In this document: positions 52,941 to 61,589 of the stretch, in pieces
Numbering within the stretch: position 1 is the first letter of the stretch
Layout: every line of letters starts with the position of its first letter
Origin: Pseudoxanthomonas suwonensis 11-1
GTDB lineage: Bacteria > Pseudomonadota > Gammaproteobacteria > Xanthomonadales > Xanthomonadaceae
Direction of reading: 5' to 3'
DNA length: 64,000 nt
Assembly (NCBI RefSeq): GCF_000185965.1
Contig: NC_014924.1
Coordinates: 1,240,001 to 1,304,000 of the forward strand
Notes under the pieces: model-generated
What the model was told of the DNA's origin: nothing
Seen by the model: the letters and a program-made list of their open reading frames with translations, nothing else
Databases searched by the model: none
Made by a program: the position numbers and the translations under genes

Positions 52941-54685
52941 TGGCCACCAACGCATTCGCTGCATTCGTCCAGGGGCAGCAGGCCGGCCAGCAGGCCCGCG
53001 CCTACCAGCAGCAGCAGGAAGACCGCAACGCTCTGCGCACGCTGGCGCCGCAGATCCTTGCCGGGGATGTGGGCGCGTTCACCCAGGCCGCGGCCATCGA
53101 TCCGAAGGCGGCGACCGCGGTCCAGGATGCGGGCGACGGCCAGCTGCGGCGCCTTCGCGGCGCGCTGGACTACTTCGGCCAGGCGCTGGAGTCTGGCGAC
53201 GACCGCGTGATCCAGGCGCGCTTCAAGGAGATCAGCCCGTTCCTGAGCCGCGTCACCGGCAACCCGGCGCCGCCGGCGTGGACCGAGGAGATGCGCCCGG
53301 CCTTCGAACAGGCGCGCCAGCGCGTGTCGATGGCACCGGCCGGCGCGGGCGAGGCAGAGCCCACCCAGTTCCGCGCGCTGCACATGCAGGCCCTGGCCGC
53401 TGGCCACAAGCCCGGCACGGACGGCTACCGCGACTTCTTCCGCCGCGCCAACGGCGAGATCGCGCGCCAGTCCAGTGCCGCCATCCAGTACAAGGAGATC
53501 ACCGGCCCGGACGGCCGCACTTACCTGGTGGCCACGGACCCGCGCGAGATCGGCGCCACCACCATCGGCGGCGGGCCGTCGTTCGGCTCCTTCGCTGGGC
53601 CGGTGCAGGGCCAGCCGTCGGCGCCGGCCCCGGCTGCGGGCACCCCGGCCCAACCGTCCGGCGGCGATCCGTTCGCCACGCTGCACGCCGCGGTGCCCGG
53701 CCTGCGCGTCACCAGCCAGACGCGCACCCCGGAGGAGAACGCGCGTCTGCCCAACGCCGCGCCGAACAGCCACCACCTCACCGGGAACGCGCTGGACATC
53801 GGCACGCCAACGCCCGAGCAGCAGGCCGGCATCCGCCAGTGGGCCGCGCAGAACGGCTACGAGGTGATCAACAACTACCAGGACGGCCACTGGCACCTGG
53901 AGCCGGCGAGGCAGGGTCGCGCGCCGGCGCCGGCAGCCCCGGACCGCCTGCTGGTCTCCGACCCGGTCAACGGCGGGCTGGTGGGCGGCGGCAACCCCTT
54001 CGCCAGCCGCAGGCCGGAGGACCAGGCTGCAGCGACCGAGGCAGCCAAGCTGGGTGTGCAGCTGGAGTACGCCCCGCAGGTGGCCGCGGCCGAGGCCGAA
54101 GCCGCCCGCGCCAAGAAGCTGGCCGAGGCGGGTGCCGAGCGCGAGGCCCAGGCGCCCAAGCGCATCGCCAGCTACCGCCAGGCGCTGCAGGCCGCGGGCA
54201 ACGTCGAAACCTCACTGAAACGGGCTCTGGAGATGATCGGCCCGACCAGCACCGGCTTCGTCGGCGCCCGCCTGCGCGGCGTGGAGGGCTCGCCGTCCTA
54301 CAACCTGGCCGCCGAGATCGAGACGGTGAAGGCCAATCTCGGCTTCGACCGCCTGCAGCAGATGCGCGACAACTCGCCCACCGGCGGCGCCCTTGGTGCC
54401 ATCGCCATCCAGGAGCTGATCGCTCTCCAGTCCACTATCGCCAACCTGGACCCGAACCAGAGCGCCGAGCAGCTCCGGACGAACCTGGGCCGCGTGCAGC
54501 AGCACTACGCCAACTGGCGGTCTGCGGTGGAACAGGCGCTGGCCGAGGAGGAGCGGGGGGGCGCCGGCCAGCAGCAGGCGTCGGCCGCCAACCTCACCCG
54601 CGTGCAGAGCGCGGCCGACTACCAGGCCCTGGCCCCGGGCGCCGAGTACATCGCCCCTGATGGCAGCCTGCGGAGGAAGCGCTGA
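52940..54685 (+). CDS. ejection protein with embedded M15-type peptidase domain
   Basis: A 581-residue protein. The outer parts are Ala/Gln-rich and helical like ejection proteins. Residues about 250-325 form a D-Ala-D-Ala carboxypeptidase-like (M15) domain with His278/279 and Asp286 in NSHHLTGNALDIG and HxH at 317-319 in GHWHLEP. Such a domain would open peptidoglycan during DNA entry. Confidence 0.8.
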   Translation: MATNAFAAFVQGQQAGQQARAYQQQQEDRNALRTLAPQILAGDVGAFTQAAAIDPKAATAVQDAGDGQLRRLRGALDYFGQALESGDDRVIQARFKEISPFLSRVTGNPAPPAWTEEMRPAFEQARQRVSMAPAGAGEAEPTQFRALHMQALAAGHKPGTDGYRDFFRRANGEIARQSSAAIQYKEITGPDGRTYLVATDPREIGATTIGGGPSFGSFAGPVQGQPSAPAPAAGTPAQPSGGDPFATLHAAVPGLRVTSQTRTPEENARLPNAAPNSHHLTGNALDIGTPTPEQQAGIRQWAAQNGYEVINNYQDGHWHLEPARQGRAPAPAAPDRLLVSDPVNGGLVGGGNPFASRRPEDQAAATEAAKLGVQLEYAPQVAAAEAEAARAKKLAEAGAEREAQAPKRIASYRQALQAAGNVETSLKRALEMIGPTSTGFVGARLRGVEGSPSYNLAAEIETVKANLGFDRLQQMRDNSPTGGALGAIAIQELIALQSTIANLDPNQSAEQLRTNLGRVQQHYANWRSAVEQALAEEERGGAGQQQASAANLTRVQSAADYQALAPGAEYIAPDGSLRRKR

Positions 54686-56745
54686 TGGCCGAGAACTTCT
54701 GGGAGCAGGACGAGGTGATCCAGCCCGCGCCTGCCCAGGCGATGGCCGGCAGTGCGCCCGGCGGCAACCCTTGGGACGACGACCCGATCATCGACGAAGG
54801 CCCGGGCCTGGAGATCGACATCATCGGCGGAACGCCGGTGAGCACGGCCGCGGCCACGAGCGCTAACGACCCGGTCGCGGGCGGCTTCGTGCGGGATCTC
54901 GGTATGGGCCTGCGCTCGACGATCCAGGGCACTGGCGCCCTGATCGGGGCCATTGGTGGCGACGCCTTCAACCACTATCTGGTTCCCGGCGACCAACCCA
55001 GCTACCGTGACGCCGCGGCGGGCTTGGCTGACCGGCTGGGCCTTCCGACGCCAGAGACGGGCCGCGAGCGCGTCATGGGCGACATCGGTGAGGCGCTGAC
55101 CGGCACGGCGCTGACCATGGGCCTCGGCGGCGCGCTGAACGCCGGGCGGTCCGCTGTGGCTGCGCCGTCCGTGCGCACCGCCGCCGCCGACCTGCTGACC
55201 GCCCAGCCGAAGCTGCAAGCCGTCAGCACCGCCACCGGCGCCGGCGCGGCGGGTGTGGCGCGCGAGACTGGCGCAGGCGAGGGCGCGCAGCTGGCTGCCG
55301 GCCTGGTCGGCGGGTTGGCTCCGGGCGTGGGCTCCGCTGGCAGCGCGGCGGCCCTGCGCGGCGCCGTGCGCGGTCGCAGTGGCGAGCAGATGCGCCGCAC
55401 CATCGACGACTTCGCCCAGGTCGGAGCCACGCCGTCCGTCGGGCAGGCCTCGGGCAACTGGTTCGCGCAGGGCATGGAAAACCTGCTGGCCGGCGGACCG
55501 ACCTCGGCGGGGGTGATGAACCGGTTCGCCGAGCGGCAGGCGGATGACATCGGCGCCGGCCTCGGCGAGATGGCCGAGAGCCTCACCCGCAACGCCAGCG
55601 GCGAGCGGGCCGGCCGGGCGATCGAGCGCGGCGTGGAGACGTTCAGCCGCAACGCCAACGCTGTGAAGCGCGCGCTGTACTGGGACGCCGACCGCAAGAT
55701 CCCGCAGACGACCCCGGTGCCGCTGGCGAACACCTGGCAGACTGTCGTGGACCTGACCACGCCGACGCAGGGCGCCGCGGCCACCACCGCCGCGCTGGTG
55801 AACCCGCGCATCGCGCAGCTTCGGCAGACGCTGGAGCAGGACTTGGCCGCCGGCGGCGGGGCGATCAGCTACGAGGCGCTCAAGCGCATCCGGACAGACA
55901 TCGGCGAGGCCATCTCCGACTATTCGCTGTCGCCGGACACCCCGACGCGTGAGCTCAAGCGCATCTACGCCTCGCTGTCGCGGGACATGGAGGCCGCCGC
56001 CCAGGCCCAGGGGCCGGAGGCTGTGGCTGCTGCGCGCCGGGCCAACAACTACACCCGCGCCGTCGCCGACAGGCTCGAGCAGGTGCAGCGCGTCATCGAT
56101 CGCAATGGCGGCCCGGAGAGGGTGTTCCAAGCGGCCATGTCCGGCACGAAGGACGGCGGCACCACGCTGCGCGCGGTCATGCAGTCGCTGCCGAAGGACG
56201 GCCAGCGCGCCGTCACCGCCGCGGTGATCAAGCGCATGGGTATGCCGACGCCCGGCCAGGCCGGTGCCGATGCCGCGGAGGAGTTCAGCGCCAGCACCTT
56301 CCTGACGAACTGGAACCGCGTCAGCCCGGAGGCGCGGCGTGCGCTGTTCGACCGGCACGGGCCGGGCTTCACGAAGCAGATGGATCGGATCGCGCGGGTG
56401 GCCCAGAACCTGCGGGAGGGCTCGCGTGTCTACGCAAACCCTTCCGGCACTGCGAACCGAGCCGCGGCGATGACCTATGGGGCGTCGCTGGTCGGCAGCC
56501 TGTTCACCGGCGGCACTACGGGGCTGGTGGCTGCTGGCGTCGGCGCCAACGCCCTGGCCCGCTGGATGACCAATCCCACGGTGGTGAAGCGACTCGCGGA
56601 CACGACCGTCCTGCCGAAGGGCGCGATCCCGGGGATGATCCAGTCGATGCGAGTGGCCGCCGAGCGTGACGGCGACCAGGACCTGTCAGAGGTGGCCGCT
56701 GTACTGCAGCAGCTTGAACAGGAAGAATCCGGCGCCGCCCAGTAG
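54685..56745 (+). CDS. large DNA ejection/internal virion protein
   Basis: A 686-residue protein, largely helical and Ala/Gly rich, with hydrophobic glycine-rich segments (GTALTMGLGGALNAGRSAVA, ALIGAIGGDAF). Position and character match P22 gp16/gp20-type ejection proteins. The last 60 bp overlap the reverse-strand gene at 56686-56880. Confidence 0.75.
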   Translation: MAENFWEQDEVIQPAPAQAMAGSAPGGNPWDDDPIIDEGPGLEIDIIGGTPVSTAAATSANDPVAGGFVRDLGMGLRSTIQGTGALIGAIGGDAFNHYLVPGDQPSYRDAAAGLADRLGLPTPETGRERVMGDIGEALTGTALTMGLGGALNAGRSAVAAPSVRTAAADLLTAQPKLQAVSTATGAGAAGVARETGAGEGAQLAAGLVGGLAPGVGSAGSAAALRGAVRGRSGEQMRRTIDDFAQVGATPSVGQASGNWFAQGMENLLAGGPTSAGVMNRFAERQADDIGAGLGEMAESLTRNASGERAGRAIERGVETFSRNANAVKRALYWDADRKIPQTTPVPLANTWQTVVDLTTPTQGAAATTAALVNPRIAQLRQTLEQDLAAGGGAISYEALKRIRTDIGEAISDYSLSPDTPTRELKRIYASLSRDMEAAAQAQGPEAVAAARRANNYTRAVADRLEQVQRVIDRNGGPERVFQAAMSGTKDGGTTLRAVMQSLPKDGQRAVTAAVIKRMGMPTPGQAGADAAEEFSASTFLTNWNRVSPEARRALFDRHGPGFTKQMDRIARVAQNLREGSRVYANPSGTANRAAAMTYGASLVGSLFTGGTTGLVAAGVGANALARWMTNPTVVKRLADTTVLPKGAIPGMIQSMRVAAERDGDQDLSEVAAVLQQLEQEESGAAQ

Positions 56746-56880
56746 AAGTAGGCCCGCGCCAACGATCTTCACGACCATGCCGGCGTCGCCCAGCCAGCCC
56801 TCGTCCGAGCCGTCTTGATCCAGCCACGTCTTCGGCCGGCCACCGGGGTTCGACAGATCGAAGTCGGGCTTCTTGGTCAT
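56686..56880 (-). CDS. small membrane protein at the P22 sieA position
   Basis: A 64-residue protein with a polar N-terminus (MTKKPDFDLSNPGGRPKTWL) and one membrane helix (VVKIVGAGLLLLGGAGFFLF). It is the only reverse-strand gene in the late region and lies between the ejection and tail genes, where P22 carries sieA and its immunity genes. It may be a moron for superinfection exclusion; that is inference from position and topology. Confidence 0.6.
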   Translation of the reverse strand: MTKKPDFDLSNPGGRPKTWLDQDGSDEGWLGDAGMVVKIVGAGLLLLGGAGFFLFKLLQYSGHL

Positions 56881-56897
56881 GCCGCGAACCCTATCAC

Positions 56898-56920
56898 AGC
56901 CCCGCCTAGCGGGGCTTCTT
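56898..56920 (+). terminator. terminator between ejection and tail genes
   Basis: An 8-bp stem AGCCCCGC (56898-56905) with GCGGGGCT (56909-56916), loop CTA, then TCTTCATTT. On the other strand it lies just upstream of the small membrane gene. Confidence 0.75.
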
Positions 56921-56936
56921 CATTTCCGGAGCCCGA

Positions 56937-57743
56937 ATGTCCACCTTCCGCATCCTTGACCAAGCGCCCCAGTACCTGCTGCCCGACGGCAGGGTCAACG
57001 CCGGCGGCAGCCTGACCTTCTACGAGACCGACCTGACGACGCCGAAGCTCACCTGGTCCGATCCGGACCAGACCACGCCCAACCCCAACCCGATGCCGCT
57101 GGATGCGGCGGGGCGCACGCTCTACGACGTGTGGGGCGAGGGGGAGTACGGAGCGGTCATGCGCGACGCCGCCGGCGTGGCCATCTGGACCCGCAACAAC
57201 GTGCGCCTGGGCGGTGACGCCGGGCAGGAGATCCCGGCGCTGGTGGCGGGGCAGTTCCTGACCAACGACGGCTCGAACCTGCAGTGGGCGCCGATCCGCG
57301 AGGTTCCGGACCCGACGGGCTCCAACGGCCAGGTTCTGTCCACGGACGGCACCAACTTCAACTGGATTCCGCTGCCCGAACCGCCGGAGAGCGACATCGG
57401 CGTGCAGGTCGGCGCCGCCGGCTACCAGTGGACGAACGGCCTGCTGATCCAGTGGGGCGCCGGCCAGGCCCCGGCGAGCGGCGACAAGTCGACCTCCGAG
57501 GCGGTCGAGTTCCCGATCCTGTTCGACGACACCCCTTACTTCGTGGGCCTGACCCCGCGTCTTGGCACCATCACCAGCAACGGCTCGTTGGTCTGCGCCA
57601 CCTACACCAACCCCGGCAGCAGCGGGTTCAACGCCAACTTCAGCCTCGCCGACGACGACAACAAGTCGTGGAAGGCGATCAACGTGGCTGTGCCGTTCAC
57701 CTGGATGGCGATCGGCAAGAAGGCGACCCGCCCCGATGCCTGA
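56937..57743 (+). CDS. tail fibre-like protein
   Basis: A 268-residue protein. The N-terminus (LLPDGRVNAGGSLTFYETDL, TPNPNPMPLDAAGRTLYDVW) is a known podovirus particle-binding/collar-type domain. The C-terminal part (YQWTNGLLIQWGAG onward, FVGLTPRLGTITSNGSL) resembles gp53-like fibre tips. It probably takes part in host recognition. Confidence 0.75.
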   Translation: MSTFRILDQAPQYLLPDGRVNAGGSLTFYETDLTTPKLTWSDPDQTTPNPNPMPLDAAGRTLYDVWGEGEYGAVMRDAAGVAIWTRNNVRLGGDAGQEIPALVAGQFLTNDGSNLQWAPIREVPDPTGSNGQVLSTDGTNFNWIPLPEPPESDIGVQVGAAGYQWTNGLLIQWGAGQAPASGDKSTSEAVEFPILFDDTPYFVGLTPRLGTITSNGSLVCATYTNPGSSGFNANFSLADDDNKSWKAINVAVPFTWMAIGKKATRPDA

Positions 57744-58551
57744 CCTCGGCATGCTGAGGGCGCAGGCGCCCATCGTCCTGCAGGACGGCCGGCCGACGCC
57801 GGAGTTCTACGGCTACCTCCTGGGCCTGGACGCTGCACGCGGCACCGACTACGCCGCGCAGTTCCAGGCGCTGGCCGCGCGCGTCGCGGCCCTGGAGGAG
57901 GGCGGGACGCTCGCCCTGCGCGGCATCGGCTCGGTCAGCGTGCGCAACGGCGTGGTGCAGCTGCTGGCCGACGAGGACAACCTGGCCGGCAACAGCTACT
58001 ACGGCGCCAACGCCGCCGGGGAGCGCGGGTTCTGGCCGGTGGTGGACGCACTGGCCGCCGGCATCGGCCTGACGAAGGTCGCGCAGGTGCCGTGGAACGT
58101 GCTGGGCGAGCTGGACGACACCAGCCAGCTGCCGGCCTCGGCCGCCGCCGGCGACGCCTACCTGATCGACGGCGACTACTGGGTCTGGGGCAGCGGCGAG
58201 TGGAGCAACGAAGGCCCGCCACCCAACGCCGCAACTCTGGGCCTGTACCCCGGCACCGCCGAGGACGACGCCCTGCTGTGGGACCCGGTCGCAGGCGACT
58301 ACGTGCCCGCGCCGGCGCTGCGCAACCCGCTGGAGGCCCCGGGCGATCTGGTGCGCGCGGACGGCAGCGCCAAGCCTGAGCGATTGCCGGTGGGCACGGA
58401 CGGCCAGGTGCTGACCGTGGTGGCGGGGATGCCGGCGTGGGCGCCGCCCCCGGCCGCTCCTGCCGGCGGCGAAATCCTCGTGGCTGACGGCGTCTCGCCT
58501 CCCGTCATGCTCACCGACGACGGCGAGACCGACTTCCTCTACCAGGGGTAA
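57736..58551 (+). CDS. tail-associated structural protein
   Basis: A 271-residue protein, MPDLGMLRAQAPIVLQDGRP, with repeated fibre-like segments (DAYLIDGDYWVWGSGEWSNE). It overlaps the previous gene by 8 bp. It probably belongs to the tail fibre complex. Confidence 0.65.
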   Translation: MPDLGMLRAQAPIVLQDGRPTPEFYGYLLGLDAARGTDYAAQFQALAARVAALEEGGTLALRGIGSVSVRNGVVQLLADEDNLAGNSYYGANAAGERGFWPVVDALAAGIGLTKVAQVPWNVLGELDDTSQLPASAAAGDAYLIDGDYWVWGSGEWSNEGPPPNAATLGLYPGTAEDDALLWDPVAGDYVPAPALRNPLEAPGDLVRADGSAKPERLPVGTDGQVLTVVAGMPAWAPPPAAPAGGEILVADGVSPPVMLTDDGETDFLYQG

Positions 58552-58553
58552 CG

Positions 58554-59156
58554 ATGAAGGCCTCCGACAACGAATTTCCCAAGCTGATCCTCACCGAGGG
58601 CGCGCCCCCGGCCACGCCGGACGCTGGCACGGTGAAGGTGTATGCGAAGACCGATGGCGCCGTGTACGCGATGGACGACACGGGTGCGGAAACGCCGCTG
58701 GGCGGTGGGGGCGGGGGCTCCGGCGACGTGGTCGGGCCTTCCAGCGCCGTCGACGCGCGGGTGGCCGTATTCGACGGCACCAGCGGCAAGCTGATCAAGG
58801 ACGGCGGCGTGACCGTCGACGAGCTGGTGGCACAGGCGCGCACCTCGCCAGAGAACGTGCAAACGGGCACGGCCTACACGCTGGTCCTGGCGGACGCCTT
58901 CAAGCTGGTGGCGATGAACAACGCCAGCCCCAACACCCTGACCGTGCCGCCCAACAGCGCCGTCGCGTTCCCGGTTGGGACCCGCATCGACCTGAGCCAG
59001 GACGGCGCCGGCCAGACCACCATCGCGGCCGGCGCAGGGGTGACCATCCGCACGCCGGAGACGCTCAAGATCCGCAAGCAATACGGCAAGGCCACGCTCA
59101 TCAAGCGGGCGACCGACACCTGGGACCTGGAGGGCAACCTGGAGGCGACGCCGTGA
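58554..59156 (+). CDS. tail-associated structural protein
   Basis: A 200-residue, beta-rich protein, MKASDNEFPKLILTEGAPPA, with VYAKTDGAVYAMDDTGAETP and a Gly-rich linker. The segment YTLVLADAFKLVAMNNASPN occurs in many phage tail proteins. It is coupled to the next gene by GTGA. Confidence 0.65.
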   Translation: MKASDNEFPKLILTEGAPPATPDAGTVKVYAKTDGAVYAMDDTGAETPLGGGGGGSGDVVGPSSAVDARVAVFDGTSGKLIKDGGVTVDELVAQARTSPENVQTGTAYTLVLADAFKLVAMNNASPNTLTVPPNSAVAFPVGTRIDLSQDGAGQTTIAAGAGVTIRTPETLKIRKQYGKATLIKRATDTWDLEGNLEATP

Positions 59157-59920
59157 TTCCGCTTGGCATCCTCGCCGCGGCGTCGCCGCGAATCGCGCCG
59201 GCGCCTGTCCCCGAGGTGCCGGCGGATATATTCGCCGTCCCGGATACGCCGGGCTTTTGGTTTGACCCCTACGACCTAAGCACGCTGTTCCAGGATGCCG
59301 ATTGCGAGGTCCCCGTAGAAAACGATGGCGATTGGCTGTGGGTGGCGCGAGACAAGTCTGGCAATGGCCTGGATGCTGTCGCGGAGTCCTCGGGAACGCG
59401 CATCAAGTGGCGCACCGATGGGTCGCGGTGCTGGTTTGAGGGCAACCCGTCCGGCGGCGGGCGGCTGCGAATCGGCGGCTCCTACGCGGACACCAACTTT
59501 AGCGCCCTGCATCTAATCGCGCGTGCGCGCTCGGCCGCGGACACCAAGGGCCTGGTGGGCAAGCCGAACGCATCCCCTGCGGCCAGCCCATGGCTTCGCT
59601 GGGCGCTTGTCCACCAAACAGGTGCCCGCCTGCAGACGTGGTTCCAGGGGGCGCAGTACGCGACGGCGAACGGCTCCTGGAATATTGGGAGCGACGTGAC
59701 GGCGAGCCTTGATTCCGTGGTTGGCCAGCTCCGAGTCGGAAGCACCACCGCCTCCTTCACCCCTGCCACAATCACCTACCCCAACAACCTGCCGGCGTAC
59801 TTCTTCGACGACGGCAATGGCAACTATTTCAACGGCAGGTGCTATGGCCTTGTCGGCGTGGGTCGCGCGATGGTGGGCAGCGAGGCATCGGACCTGCGCG
59901 ACTACATGGACACCCGATAG
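59153..59920 (+). CDS. tail protein with lectin-like domain
   Basis: A 255-residue protein. From residue about 35 (FWFDPYDLSTLFQDADCEVP, VARDKSGNGLDAVAESSG) to the C-terminus (GRCYGLVGVGRAMVGSEASD) it has the concanavalin/laminin-G-like jelly-roll pattern typical of phage receptor-binding or tail-tip proteins. It is the last recognisable phage gene. The GTG start gives a GTGA overlap. Confidence 0.7.
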   Translation: MIPLGILAAASPRIAPAPVPEVPADIFAVPDTPGFWFDPYDLSTLFQDADCEVPVENDGDWLWVARDKSGNGLDAVAESSGTRIKWRTDGSRCWFEGNPSGGGRLRIGGSYADTNFSALHLIARARSAADTKGLVGKPNASPAASPWLRWALVHQTGARLQTWFQGAQYATANGSWNIGSDVTASLDSVVGQLRVGSTTASFTPATITYPNNLPAYFFDDGNGNYFNGRCYGLVGVGRAMVGSEASDLRDYMDTR

Positions 59921-60491
59921 CCGCGGCCCCGTTCCAGGGATGGGCGGGGCGGCTGGTCTCGGCTCCTGCGACGCATGCCGCAGAGAATCGACCTCACGGC
60001 GCGCCACTCCCCCCGGTCGCGTCGTGCCGGCCGCGCTACTCACCATGGCGCGCGAGACGCCCGCGAGGCTCGTCGTGATCCGGCTTTCCCTTCGTGCGCG
60101 GCGGGCTGGGTGATCGCCGCGAACGTCGAGCCGGGGCTGGTGGCTGCGGGGCGGTGCTGTAGGAGTTCCCCGACACGCCCCTCAGGCGCCGGCCGACTGC
60201 CGGCGGCTCGCGGTCGCGGCATGATCGCCACCGGCCGGCCCGCGCGGTGCCGCCCCTCCGGGGTCTGCCGTTCCCACGCGCGGGCCGGTCTCACTCGACT
60301 TGTGGCGCCGCCGTCGCGGCCGGCGAGACGGCCGGGCGGTGCGCGGCGGGCGAGGCCGCCAGAAGGGGCAGGCTGCAACCCTATCGCCCTGTAACTCATT
60401 GATCGCATTAGCCCGCATGGGCCTGTTTTTCTCGGGTTGATTCCGGGCATTTCTCCTGTCCCAGCGGGCACTTGCGCCGCTGACGCCCCAA
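59921..60491. other. non-coding attP-proximal region
   Basis: About 570 bp with no credible gene on either strand. It holds a 7-bp GC hairpin (60187-60205) and a weak terminator (GCCC GCAT GGGC then TTTTT, about 60411-60430). It may contain integrase arm sites on the right. Confidence 0.5.
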
Positions 60492-60541
60492 GTCTGGGGG
60501 ACAAGTGGTCGTCGGTTCGAATCCGGCTACCCCGACCAAAT
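60492..60541. other. attR core
   Basis: Fifty bases identical to 24923-24972, a partial tRNA-Pro from the anticodon loop onward. Confidence 0.95.
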
Positions 60542-60551
60542 CAGTACGAGA

Positions 60552-60580
60552 GCGGCTGCCGGAAACGGCAGCCGCTTTTC
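60552..60580 (+). terminator. original tRNA-Pro terminator
   Basis: A 9-bp stem GCGGCTGCC (60552-60560) with GGCAGCCGC (60567-60575), then TTTTCGTTT. It follows the attR partial tRNA and must have ended the tRNA-Pro transcript before integration. Confidence 0.85.
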
Positions 60581-60678
60581 GTTTGGGCCCGCGCGGGCGA
60601 TCCGGTCGACAGGGATCCGCCTGCACTGCGCGGGCAGCTTCCGCGCAGTGCGCGCCGCAATGGCGCCCCGGGGGTGGT

Positions 60679-61413
60679 TCAGCCCTTGGCGGGAAGCCCT
60701 GCAGGACCTCGCACCGTCCTCGCCCAGGAACTGCAGCGAGGCGTGCCGTCGGGTTCGACCGGCATCATGATCCGCGGCCGGCCCTGCTTGTCGGCCATGA
60801 CCACGGCCGGGCGGATTGGCGCGGGTGCGGCCGACGAACAGGCGCTGGGTCTGCGCGCCACCGGTCCCGCGCCACCTCGCCGCCAGGGCGTCGCGCTCCG
60901 GGCCCGCCGGCAACTTGCTGAAGGCCTCGTACAGCGGACGTATTCCTTCTCCTGGCCGCGGTCGTAGATCGACAGGCCGGTCTCCATGCGGCCGCTGCTC
61001 TCGTAGTGGTGCAGGGCCAGCTGCTGGTCGCCGCCGTAGCGGTCCATGGACAGGTGCACGCCGCCGCTGCCCTTGCCCTCCTTGCCCGCCTTGCCGGCGT
61101 AGATCAGGCCGCCGGCCTCGTTGCCCTCCTCGTTGAAGAACGGCATGCCCGGCTTACCCTTGCGGTCGCTGTCCAGCTCGCGGCCGTTGACCACCGGGCC
61201 GGCAGGAGCTTGCCGTTGGCGAGGGCCAGGGCGCGCGAGCCATCGGCGTTGACCACGTTGATCCGTTCGACGGTGATCCCGCTGAACTCGGTCTTGTCGT
61301 TGTGGTCTGAGGCACCGGTAAGCACGGACGCCGGCGAACACGCCGGTGGCGAGCAGGCAGAGCTTGAGCAGGCGGTGCTCGGCGCGCAGCCGCGCGACGG
61401 CATCCTGTTGCAT
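60679..61413 (-). pseudogene. multiply frameshifted exported/membrane protein gene
   Basis: Starting at ATG 61413 (MQQDAVARLRAEHRLLKLCL), protein-like sequence continues only by switching frames: LLATGVFAGV, then VLTGASDHNDKTEFSGITVE (about 61335-61205), then ELDSDRKGKPGMPFFNEEGN to SIYDRGQEKEYV (about 61200-60945), then LYEAFSKLPAGPERDALAAR, then ADKQGRPRIMMPVEPDGTPR, then LQFLGEDG and a final frame ending at 60679. That needs about six small indels. The joined product would be about 240 residues with one membrane helix; no family is recognised. Confidence 0.65.
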
Positions 61414-61589
61414 CGATGCCCCATGTCGCTGGTCGGGAGCTGGCCGCGGCGGTCGCCGCGAGCACCCACCGGGCACGAGGGCGCCGGTGCGTGGCTGAAG
61501 TGCCGCGGGTGGGCGTTGCGGACGGCACATCGGCATGGCGCATGGCCGCCGCCGGCGGATTTTCGAAGTTCAACCATGGAGGGATTCGG

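Larger units (their letters stand above)
24923..60541. mobile_element. P22-like temperate prophage integrated in tRNA-Pro
   Basis: Bounded by exact 50-bp direct repeats (24923-24972 and 60492-60541) that include the 3' part of tRNA-Pro. It contains an integrase next to the left end, an immunity region, recombination, replication, lysis, packaging, P22-type portal/scaffold/coat/ejection and tail genes. No inactivating mutation is evident in the essential genes, so it may be functional. Confidence 0.95.

Noticed and set aside
59153-59920. Lectin-like tail gene considered as a diversity-generating retroelement target
   Set aside because: No reverse transcriptase and no template repeat is present in the window.
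60040-60504. 154-codon minus-strand frame in the attR-proximal gap
   Set aside because: Composition is Arg/Pro/Ala shadow-like, there is no ribosome site, and it runs into the att core.
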